Below the pieces are notes generated by a model. That model saw nothing but the letters and a program-made list of their open reading frames with translations. It was not told the origin of the DNA and did not search any database. Below are positions 1 to 7,018 of a stretch of 64,000 nucleotides of DNA, in pieces. The stretch comes from Sulfidibacterium sp964456625. Its GTDB lineage: Bacteria; Bacteroidota; Bacteroidia; Bacteroidales; F082. The DNA lies in NCBI GenBank assembly GCA_964456625.1, contig CAYWBO010000003.1, positions 1 through 64,000 of the forward strand, read 5' to 3'. Each line of letters opens with the position of its first letter. The stretch's first letter is position 1. The position numbers and the translations under genes were made by a program.

Positions 1-130
1 AGGTATTAATCAGTTTCTCGCCACAGTAAGGGCAGTAGGTGTGAGTTTCTTCCAACGTGCAAGAATAACTGCACCCGGGACATATTTTAAATTCAAGTGA
101 AATCTTGTTCATCTCGTTCATCTCGTTCAT
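1..130 (-). CDS. Zinc-ribbon protein, cut by the window edge
   Basis: Only the first 43 codons lie in the window; the gene runs off the left end. The visible protein has two CxxC-type knuckles, CPGC near residues 17-20 and CPYC near 33-36, the usual layout of a zinc ribbon of about 20 residues. It was too short to appear as a long ORF and was found by reading the minus strand. The start is uncertain because the first codons are a repeat of Met-Asn-Glu: ATGs at 130, 121 and 112 are all in frame. Function is unknown; small zinc ribbons of this kind often sit at the N-terminus of membrane or regulatory proteins. It is transcribed divergently from the sensor kinase gene. Confidence 0.6.
   Translation of the reverse strand, partial: MNEMNEMNKISLEFKICPGCSYSCTLEETHTYCPYCGEKLINT
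107..130. repeat. 9-bp tandem repeat at start of zinc-ribbon gene
   Basis: The unit gttcatctc occurs at 107-115 and 116-124, followed by a partial copy at 125-130. On the minus strand it encodes Met-Asn-Glu repeated, so each unit supplies another possible start codon. Copy-number change would lengthen or shorten the N-terminus by three residues without shifting frame. Confidence 0.8.
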
Positions 131-181
131 TTTTTCATTCCAACAATCATAGCCAATTGGTATGCCGGAATACAGAACTTG

Positions 182-211
182 TTGTTAATTAGTATTTTTT
201 GTATATATTTG
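182..211 (+). promoter_or_regulatory. Bacteroidota-type promoter of sensor kinase gene
   Basis: TTG at 182-184 is followed after 19 bases by TATATTTG at 204-211. This matches the Bacteroidota -33/-7 consensus (TTG, about 19 bases, TAnnTTTG). The expected start of transcription is near 217-220, giving a leader of about 60 bases before the start codon at 278. Confidence 0.6.
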
Positions 212-228
212 ATAGGAAAATGGCACAG

Positions 229-254
229 CATTGTAGAAAAGGTGTTCTACAATG
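229..254. promoter_or_regulatory. Perfect 10-bp inverted repeat in sensor kinase leader
   Basis: The arms cattgtagaa (229-238) and ttctacaatg (245-254) are exact reverse complements separated by six bases (aaggtg). The repeat begins about 18 bases after the -7 element, so it lies just inside the predicted transcript. It is either an operator for a dimeric regulator, possibly the NtrC-type protein encoded downstream, or a leader RNA hairpin. No T-run follows, so it is not a simple terminator. Confidence 0.6.
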
Positions 255-277
255 TGGAAGTAACCCGCCACAGTTAA

Positions 278-3200
278 ATGACCCGGATTATGAAAAGAAA
301 CCTGCGCCTGTTTTTATTTTTTATTTTGATGGTCTCCTATGGCCATACAGAAGCTAAGGTTAAGTGGGAACCTTTAAAAACGCCGGGGAAAATTAGCCAG
401 ATCATTGGTGGATATTCTCTTAATGATTATTGGGTTCTGGACAATCAAAATTCGATTTTGCATTTTATAGATGGGAAGTGGATTTCTTATCCGCTGAAAA
501 AATTATTCCCTTTTCAAAAGGCCCGTGTTTACAATCCGGTTTTACTGAAAAAGGATCTGCTTGTGGTTTTGCTGGTAGATAATAAATGGGGAACCTATTT
601 GGCTGAAATAAAAAACGGAAAAGTAATTCGTTTTGATTACAGGTCAGAGACGCCTCTCTACCGCGCAACAATTGCCGGCGATGCTTTGTACGCATCCGGT
701 GACTTTGGACTTGTGTTGAAACTTGAAGGAAAACACTGGAAAAAGTTGCCTTCACCCATAACATCACATATATTTTCTACCACCAGTGACAAGAAAGGTG
801 CCTTGTGGCTTGGAACCTTTGGCGAGGGGCTTTTTTCGTGGGAAGGCAGAAAATTCAAGGAGTATCACATCCCCGATGAAGTTTCCAATGCTTATATTTC
901 CGAAATGAAATTCTATTTGGATACGTTGTATATCAATACATCAAGAGAAATGGTATATAAATTTTACAACGAGCATTTCCATAAAATTAACCCTGCAGCG
1001 TCACCTTTTGCCAAAACTGAGAAATTTACCAGCAAAGGTTATTACATGCTGAAAAGTCAAAGGTCCGACCCCCGTTTTATTCCCTACTTGTATGAGATTA
1101 AGTCGTTTCAGGAACTTCCTGATGGTCATGCACTGCTTTTGACACAATCGGAACAACTCATGAGTGATCAGGAAGTACAGGAAAATTTCTTTTTGGATTT
1201 TGCTTCTGTATTTGGATTGGACGGGCCTGGTTTTTCCTTTTCAGGAATTAACCCGAAACCCGGAGAGAGCAAGCATTCGCTATATAGAATTACGCGACCC
1301 GGGATTATCATTTCTGATTTTAACAAAGACCAATACCCTGATATTCTATTGTTTAATGTTTCAGATAGACGCCGTCCCTATCTGTTTCTGAACGACCGCG
1401 ATAACAATTTCACCAATTTTGCTGATCCTTTGGGGCTAGATAGTTTTTCTTTTAACGGGCTTTTTACTTATGCTTTTGACCTAAACGGCGACAGAGTCCC
1501 GGAAATAATTTCTTCAGACTATCAAAACGGCAACTTTTTCCTGAACATTTTTTCCAAAGTTGCCGGACGGTATCAACGTACCTTTTCGTATAAAATTCCA
1601 AAACAATTTTCGATCAACCCCATCTCCAATATCAGTGTCGCTGACATTGACGAAGACGGTGATCTGGACATTATCCCGGTTTACGGCTACAGCCGTTCGG
1701 GAAAGGGTACCATCCAGTTTATGAAAAATGATGGCTACGGGAATTTTAAACAGGTGGATACTACTTTCAACGAATTGTTTAAAGGATGGAATGACAAAGT
1801 AATTTTTGCAGATTTTGATAACGACGGGTTGAATGATATGTTGGTTGTCAGAAACTGGAGGGGCAATGGTATTTTTTATAAGGAAAGAGACGGAAGGTGG
1901 ACTCAAAAGCTTTTGGATACAGCAAATACGGAGTCTAATCAGCGAAAGAGAGAAACCATTGCCTTTGATTTTGACAACGACGGTGATCTGGACATTTTTA
2001 CCATTGCTGACAGTCCTTTTATCAGTGTGCTGCAGAACAACGGGAAAAGGAGTTTTACAGATATTACTGATAAAATTGGGCTTGGCGTTTTAAATACCAG
2101 GAAACAAAGCGTCAATTTATCGGCAGGAGATTTTGACAATAACGGGTTTATAGATTTGTTTATCAGCACCTTTGAAAAGGGGAAGATTAGAGACTACATT
2201 TTCCTAAATGACTCGGCACGCAGGTTTGTGGATCGTTCAGCATTTATGGGAGTTGCAAACAGCGCAGACCAGTTTGGTACCATAGGCGATATTGATTTGG
2301 ATGGCGACCTTGATATATATGGATATAAAGATGGGAAAAATCAGCTCTGGCTGAATAATCTGGACAGCACAAATTTTCTTCGTATCCGACTCAGGGGTGT
2401 CAGATCGAATTCGGAAGGGGTCGGAGCAAAAATTTGGATCTATGAATCGGGTTATTTGGATAATGAGAAAAAATTAGTTGGTTACCGGCAGGTGGGAAGC
2501 ATGTTGACAGGATTTTCATATCAAAATGAGATGGTTTCCCATTTTGGGGTAAAGGCCGGAAAAAAATATGACATCAAAATACAATTCCCAGTAGGCAAGA
2601 CCAAGATACTGAAAAATGTGCTTTCAGGTAAGACCCTGGAAGTTGCTGAAGTTGGCCTGCCCCTGTCCTGGATCTATACATTGGATAATCAAGCATACAA
2701 ATTACTAAATAACAAAGAGTTTCGATATTACTTTATCATTATCGTGTTGGGTCTTTCTATAGTGTTGCTTTCGGTGTTTTATGGGGTGAAGAAATTTCAA
2801 TGGGATGTCAGGCTAACCAGTATTATTATAGTTCTTAATGTGACAATTTTTGGGATTCTGAATGTGATTCTTTATCATAACCAACCCATTATAAAATATT
2901 ATGTTCCGCTCGCCGTAGTTTTTCTGGGATCTGCCGGCCCGTTGGGATTCTTTCTCTGGATCAAAAATCGCATGGATTTGAGATCTGAAAAGGAAAATGA
3001 TTACCAGCTTTTTCAGTCGTTACTGAACTTTTCTCATGGTGCCTGGGCATCCAGTAATCTGAACAGTCTGCTGCTTTTTTTCGAGAATTTGTCGCTTTCC
3101 GATCTGAACAATGATGTTTATAAATTGCCGTTTGAAAAAAGGAAGGAAACATTTGTTGAACTGACCCTTCCGTTACTGGAAGATATCATCCGGCTTTTAA

Positions 3201-3856
3201 ACAGATTAAATACAGATGTCAAAACTTCAATTGATATCCAAAAGGATAAAGATTTGATCGTGAAATTTATAAAATCAGATATTTCACAATTGAGTCAAAC
3301 GGATAAGGACAATCTGACGGCAGCGATCAAAGATATCAAACAGTTGCTGTCCAATTTAAAAACCATTGTATTTGCAAAGCATTCGTGTTATCCTGTAAAA
3401 ATCATGGAGAACCTTCAAGAAACCCTGAATCTGCAATTTGAACAGGAACAGATCATCTTTAAGACATTGTCTTTCCTGTCGTATGATGATCCTGCCCTGA
3501 TGGATTCGACAACATTGGCGAATATCCTGGACAATTGCATTCAAAATGCTATCAAGGCAATGCGTAAAATTGAAAATAAAGAACTTACAATTAAACTTCT
3601 AAAAGGAGACCCGCGCATTTTTATCGAAGTTTCCGATAACGGGCAGGGAATCCCTAAGGAGAAATTTCAGCAGATCTTTGAGAATGGATATTCTACTTCG
3701 AACAGTACCGGATACGGACTGTTTTATTCCAAAGAAATGCTGACAAAATATGGTGGAAGAATTTATGTGAAAAGCAGTATCCCCAACAAAAAGACCACGC
3801 TGGTAATTGAATTACAAAAAGGAGAACATCATGAAGCGACTGATCCTGATCATTGA
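278..3856 (+). CDS. Sensor histidine kinase with VCBS/FG-GAP propeller and ASPIC/UnbV region
   Basis: 1192 residues. A signal peptide covers about residues 1-26; ATG 290 is an alternative start that keeps it. Next comes a propeller-like stretch with a WLGTFGEGLFSW unit, then seven calcium-loop motifs of the DxDxDGxxD type between about residues 345 and 685, as in FG-GAP/VCBS repeats. An ASPIC/UnbV-like region follows at about 698-795. Three membrane helices (about 813-835, 845-868, 875-895) precede a cytoplasmic kinase. His920, in FSHG, is the likely phosphoacceptor. The ATPase domain shows an N box (DNCIQNAIKAM), a G1 box (DNGQGIP) and a G2 box (GYGL). The gene overlaps the next one by 26 bases, so the two form a two-component operon. 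The ligand is unknown. Most VCBS/ASPIC proteins are extracytoplasmic and not kinases, so this domain order is unusual. Confidence 0.85.
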   Translation: MTRIMKRNLRLFLFFILMVSYGHTEAKVKWEPLKTPGKISQIIGGYSLNDYWVLDNQNSILHFIDGKWISYPLKKLFPFQKARVYNPVLLKKDLLVVLLVDNKWGTYLAEIKNGKVIRFDYRSETPLYRATIAGDALYASGDFGLVLKLEGKHWKKLPSPITSHIFSTTSDKKGALWLGTFGEGLFSWEGRKFKEYHIPDEVSNAYISEMKFYLDTLYINTSREMVYKFYNEHFHKINPAASPFAKTEKFTSKGYYMLKSQRSDPRFIPYLYEIKSFQELPDGHALLLTQSEQLMSDQEVQENFFLDFASVFGLDGPGFSFSGINPKPGESKHSLYRITRPGIIISDFNKDQYPDILLFNVSDRRRPYLFLNDRDNNFTNFADPLGLDSFSFNGLFTYAFDLNGDRVPEIISSDYQNGNFFLNIFSKVAGRYQRTFSYKIPKQFSINPISNISVADIDEDGDLDIIPVYGYSRSGKGTIQFMKNDGYGNFKQVDTTFNELFKGWNDKVIFADFDNDGLNDMLVVRNWRGNGIFYKERDGRWTQKLLDTANTESNQRKRETIAFDFDNDGDLDIFTIADSPFISVLQNNGKRSFTDITDKIGLGVLNTRKQSVNLSAGDFDNNGFIDLFISTFEKGKIRDYIFLNDSARRFVDRSAFMGVANSADQFGTIGDIDLDGDLDIYGYKDGKNQLWLNNLDSTNFLRIRLRGVRSNSEGVGAKIWIYESGYLDNEKKLVGYRQVGSMLTGFSYQNEMVSHFGVKAGKKYDIKIQFPVGKTKILKNVLSGKTLEVAEVGLPLSWIYTLDNQAYKLLNNKEFRYYFIIIVLGLSIVLLSVFYGVKKFQWDVRLTSIIIVLNVTIFGILNVILYHNQPIIKYYVPLAVVFLGSAGPLGFFLWIKNRMDLRSEKENDYQLFQSLLNFSHGAWASSNLNSLLLFFENLSLSDLNNDVYKLPFEKRKETFVELTLPLLEDIIRLLNRLNTDVKTSIDIQKDKDLIVKFIKSDISQLSQTDKDNLTAAIKDIKQLLSNLKTIVFAKHSCYPVKIMENLQETLNLQFEQEQIIFKTLSFLSYDDPALMDSTTLANILDNCIQNAIKAMRKIENKELTIKLLKGDPRIFIEVSDNGQGIPKEKFQQIFENGYSTSNSTGYGLFYSKEMLTKYGGRIYVKSSIPNKKTTLVIELQKGEHHEATDPDH

Positions 3857-5234
3857 TGACGACACAAATTTTACGGCGGACATGCAGCTGTTGTTAAAAA
3901 GCGATTTTGACACGCTAACTGCCGAAAACATCCGCCATGGCATTGACCTTTTGCAACGGAGGGCCCCGGATTTGATCCTTTTGGACCTGATGTTAAAAAA
4001 CGGAGAAAGCGGTCTGACGGCCATTGACCTGATCAAAAAAGAAGACGAAAATGTCCCGATCATCATGATCACCGATTACAGTTCGGTGGAAACTGCCATT
4101 AAGGCTATTAAAAAGGGGGCTTTTGATTATGTTCCCAAAAACATTAAAATATCAGAGTTGAAGATTCTGATTGAAAAGACAATGGAACACCGTTTGCTGA
4201 GGTTGCGTGCCAAAGCATTCGAGGAAGATCTGGTCAAACCTTTTAAGGATCTTGTTGGCGAAACACCGGCCATGCACAAGCTGAAAGATCAAATCATGCT
4301 GTTTGCCAACAATCGGAGCACGCTGCTGCTTTATGGGGAAACGGGCACAGGAAAAGAGCTGGTGACAAGGCAAATCCATCAGTACAGCGATCGGGCCGAC
4401 AAACCTTTTGTGGCTGTTAACTGCGCTGCTATCCCGAAAGAACTGATGGAAAGCGAACTTTTTGGTTATGAAAAGGGGGCTTTTACAGGTGCGGTATCGA
4501 GGAAGCCAGGGAGGTTTGATCTGGCAGGAGACGGAACGCTTTTCCTGGATGAAGTGGGAGAACTCGACCAAAGGGCCCAGGTAGCCCTGTTGCGGGTGCT
4601 GCAGGAAAAAGAATACCATCGGGTGGGCGGCACCAACCTGATAAAGACGAAGGCCCGGGTCATCGCGGCTACCAACCGGAAACTGGAAACGCTGGTGCAG
4701 CAGGGGCAGTTCAGGGAAGATCTGTTTTACCGTCTGGATATTCTGAGAATTGACGTTCCTCCTTTACGGGAAAGGAAAGCAGATATCCCCATGCTTGTAA
4801 AGCATTTTGTGAAAACGGCTTCCGAAGAGGCCAAAATTCCTTTGAAGAATTTTGCTGCCGAATCGTTGGATTTGCTGATGGAATACAACTGGCCCGGGAA
4901 CGTGAGGGAGTTGTATAATTTTGTGATGAGAGCGGTTGTGCTTTCGCAAAACTGTGATGAGATACTTTTGAATATTCCCGATCGGCAGAAGTTGGGAGAT
5001 ATTCATTTTTTGACACCGGGAAAGCAAGAGATCAACACGTGGGAGGAAATGATAGAAGCCCGGAAATATGCTGCGGATATTGCTTCCCGACAGGTGGAGA
5101 AATATTTTGTGGAACGGGTTTTGGAGAAGTATGAGCATAACATTACCAAAGCGGCCAAAGAACTGGGAATAGACCGTACGACCTTGCATAAAACCATCAA
5201 ACGAATTGAAGAAGAAGATGGGACAAGCCGATAA
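3831..5234 (+). CDS. NtrC-family sigma-54-dependent response regulator
   Basis: 467 residues. The receiver domain spans about 1-120, with acidic residues D9-D11 and phosphoacceptor D52. The AAA+ domain has Walker A GETGTGKE (169-176), the sigma-54 contact loop GAFTGA (216-221), Walker B around GTLFLDEVG (235-243) and an arginine-finger region (FREDLFYRL). A Fis-type helix-turn-helix closes the protein. An in-frame ATG at 3807 exists, but ATG 3831 is preferred: it is preceded by GGAG seven bases away and begins a standard receiver domain. It overlaps the kinase gene by 26 bases, implying translational coupling. The intact GAFTGA predicts that it opens sigma-54 promoters; its targets are not visible here. 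Confidence 0.93.
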   Translation: MKRLILIIDDDTNFTADMQLLLKSDFDTLTAENIRHGIDLLQRRAPDLILLDLMLKNGESGLTAIDLIKKEDENVPIIMITDYSSVETAIKAIKKGAFDYVPKNIKISELKILIEKTMEHRLLRLRAKAFEEDLVKPFKDLVGETPAMHKLKDQIMLFANNRSTLLLYGETGTGKELVTRQIHQYSDRADKPFVAVNCAAIPKELMESELFGYEKGAFTGAVSRKPGRFDLAGDGTLFLDEVGELDQRAQVALLRVLQEKEYHRVGGTNLIKTKARVIAATNRKLETLVQQGQFREDLFYRLDILRIDVPPLRERKADIPMLVKHFVKTASEEAKIPLKNFAAESLDLLMEYNWPGNVRELYNFVMRAVVLSQNCDEILLNIPDRQKLGDIHFLTPGKQEINTWEEMIEARKYAADIASRQVEKYFVERVLEKYEHNITKAAKELGIDRTTLHKTIKRIEEEDGTSR

Positions 5235-5293
5235 AGGGGCGCTGCCGAGAAATACAACCGTGAAATCTTCAGATGAAAAGGGGAAAAAAGAAG

Positions 5294-5366
5294 AGCCTCC
5301 CATGGGACTCGAACCCACGACCTGCTCATTACGAGTGAGCTGCTCTACCAGCTGAGCTAAGGAGGC
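5294..5366 (-). tRNA. tRNA-Thr (CGT)
   Basis: Read on the minus strand, this is a full 73-nt cloverleaf. The acceptor stem is GCCTCCT with GGGAGGC, the D-arm carries AGCTGGTAGA, the anticodon stem is GCTCA/TGAGC around loop CTCGTAA, and the T-loop is TTCGAGT. Anticodon CGT reads threonine ACG. The 3' CCA is not encoded. Confidence 0.95.
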
Positions 5367-5831
5367 TTATTGGGAGATTTCCAGCAAGGGAAATCAAAAT
5401 CGGTGCAAAGATAACAGAAACTGAAAATAGAACGTCCTTGTTGCAAAAATTTCTACTTTTGCCATGAAATTTCTATTTTATTAAATTAAATTTTCTCATA
5501 CCGTTTCAACTAATTTAAGCAATTTATTTTGTGAAAAAATACACAAAAAGTTGATTTCTTGGAGTCTTTCGGAAAGTAGTTTTGATGTAAATCAGCGCTT
5601 TTTCTTTGTGAAAAATTCCGCAAAAAGTGGCGGTCCGTGGCGAAAAAGAAAGTGAAAGATTGAAAATATGCCAGGTATTTATTAATACTGAAATCGATTA
5701 ATATATTTAAAATCAATACATTAATGGAATATTAAAATTTTTTCTTGTTTAAAGTATTTTAACAATTGCAAGTTTATGGATTTTATTATCTTGCGAAAAA
5801 TTTTATCCTAATTTTTAAAACTGCTAAAAGT
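5367..5831. other. AT-rich intergenic region with imperfect direct repeats
   Basis: 465 bases between tRNA-Thr and the TPR gene with no convincing gene. It holds two similar 25-base stretches, both of the form gtgaaaaa-N-caaaaagt, near 5530-5553 and 5608-5630. A TACTTTTG promoter-like element lies near 5454, but only a seven-codon frame follows it. The promoter of the TPR gene is at the right end. Confidence 0.5.
5766..5793 (+). promoter_or_regulatory. Promoter of TPR gene
   Basis: TTG at 5766-5768, an 18-base spacer, then TATCTTG at 5787-5793. It is one base short of the TAnnTTTG consensus but correctly spaced. It lies inside a longer ATG frame and supports the downstream start at 5832. Confidence 0.4.
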
Positions 5832-6797
5832 ATGAAGTTAATTGTGAAATCACTCCTCTTTGCGGGACTTTTGTTTTTCGGGTTGAATGTATCTGCCCAG
5901 TCTGTTTCCGATGCCGGCAATTTATATAATCAGGCGAACCAACAGTTTAAAAACAAAGCCTATGGCCAGGCAGTAAAACTATACGAAAAAGCATTACAAA
6001 CCTGTAAGGACGTTGGTCCTGATGCTTTTTCACTTCAGAGTCAGGTATCAACTCAGCTTGCAAAAACTCAGATTTACTACGGGGTAGCGTTAGCCAAGGA
6101 AAAGAAATTTGATGAAGGGATTTCCCAGTTAATGAATTCTGTCAAGTTGGCAACTTCTGCTGGTGATGCTAAGACCGCTTCAATGGCTAAACATTATGCT
6201 TCACTGGTTTATTTCTTTAAAGGAAATTCTCTTTTCGTTCAAAAGGATTATACCGGAGCCTACGCCCAGTATCAAGAGGCTTTAAAACTGGATCCGAACA
6301 ATCTCGTCGTGTATGTTAACATGAGTAAAACAGCCCTGGAACAAAAGGATTTTGCTAAAATGGATGCGACCATTGCAAAAATGAAACCATTAATAAATAA
6401 CGATGTAAAGGGACCTCAGTATTACGGCCAGGTGCGCCAAATGGCCTTTGCCGCTTATCTGAATGCCGGTGCCATGGCACTTCAGAAAGAAAAATACACA
6501 GATGCTTTGTCCGACTTTGACAAGGCCAATGGTTTTTATTCAGGCAGCGCTACTTTGTATTATTATGTGGCCCTGGCCAACGTAAAACTCAAGAGATGGG
6601 ACGCTGCCATCAGCAACGGACAGAAAGCCCTGGGCATGGAAAGGAATTCAAAATCAGATATTTATTTCACCCTCGGACAGGCTTACGAAGGCAAAGGACT
6701 TAAGGACAGCGCTTGTAAAGAATACAAAAATGTCAAAACCGGTCCCAATGTGGCTGCCGCAAAATATCAAATTAAAACGGTGCTGAAATGTAAATAG
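5832..6797 (+). CDS. Exported tetratricopeptide-repeat protein
   Basis: 321 residues from ATG 5832. The frame opens upstream at 5766, but the internal start gives a clean signal peptide (MKLIVKSLLFAGLLFFG, cut after SAQ) and lies downstream of the promoter. The mature protein is built from helical TPR units, clearest at about residues 30-60, 115-160 and 215-270, with AYAQYQEALKLDPNN a typical example. TPR proteins act as scaffolds, in Bacteroidota often in the periplasm or at the outer membrane. There is no catalytic motif, so the partner is unknown. The gene stands alone, closed by a strong terminator. Confidence 0.8.
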   Translation: MKLIVKSLLFAGLLFFGLNVSAQSVSDAGNLYNQANQQFKNKAYGQAVKLYEKALQTCKDVGPDAFSLQSQVSTQLAKTQIYYGVALAKEKKFDEGISQLMNSVKLATSAGDAKTASMAKHYASLVYFFKGNSLFVQKDYTGAYAQYQEALKLDPNNLVVYVNMSKTALEQKDFAKMDATIAKMKPLINNDVKGPQYYGQVRQMAFAAYLNAGAMALQKEKYTDALSDFDKANGFYSGSATLYYYVALANVKLKRWDAAISNGQKALGMERNSKSDIYFTLGQAYEGKGLKDSACKEYKNVKTGPNVAAAKYQIKTVLKCK

Positions 6798-6819
6798 TTT
6801 CAGAACTGAATGATCTTTT

Positions 6820-6857
6820 AAAAAGCGGGAAGAATTTGATTCTTCCCGCTTTTTTTA
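6820..6857 (+). terminator. Intrinsic terminator after TPR gene
   Basis: A-rich 5' arm with agcgggaaga, an eight-base loop, complementary arm tcttcccgct and a T-run. It begins about 22 bases after the stop codon. Confidence 0.9.
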
Positions 6858-6973
6858 TATCCTTTAAATTTGTGCGTCCCGGCTGGAGCCTCCCCGGCCT
6901 GATTGGGGTATTAAATTACGGCATAACTGTATCAAATTCAAAGCACAAATGTTAATCATATCCCTACAATGAT

Positions 6974-6981
6974 TAACTTTG
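6974..6981 (+). promoter_or_regulatory. -7 element of M16 protease gene
   Basis: TAACTTTG fits TAnnTTTG 37 bases before the start codon. The -33 region has TTA rather than TTG about 19 bases upstream, so this call is moderate. Confidence 0.4.
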
Positions 6982-7018
6982 TTAAATCGACAATTTTTCA
7001 TAACCAAAATTTTCAACG

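Noticed and set aside
221..235. Possible sigma-54 promoter before the sensor operon (TGGCAC followed by TTGTA)
   Set aside because: TGGCAC is exact, but the second box is TTGTA instead of TTGCA and the spacer is one base short. A well-formed Bacteroidota promoter lies just upstream, so this is more likely coincidence.
5510..5716. 68-codon minus-strand frame in the gap after tRNA-Thr
   Set aside because: No recognisable motif, biased composition from AT-rich DNA, no promoter and it covers the direct repeats.
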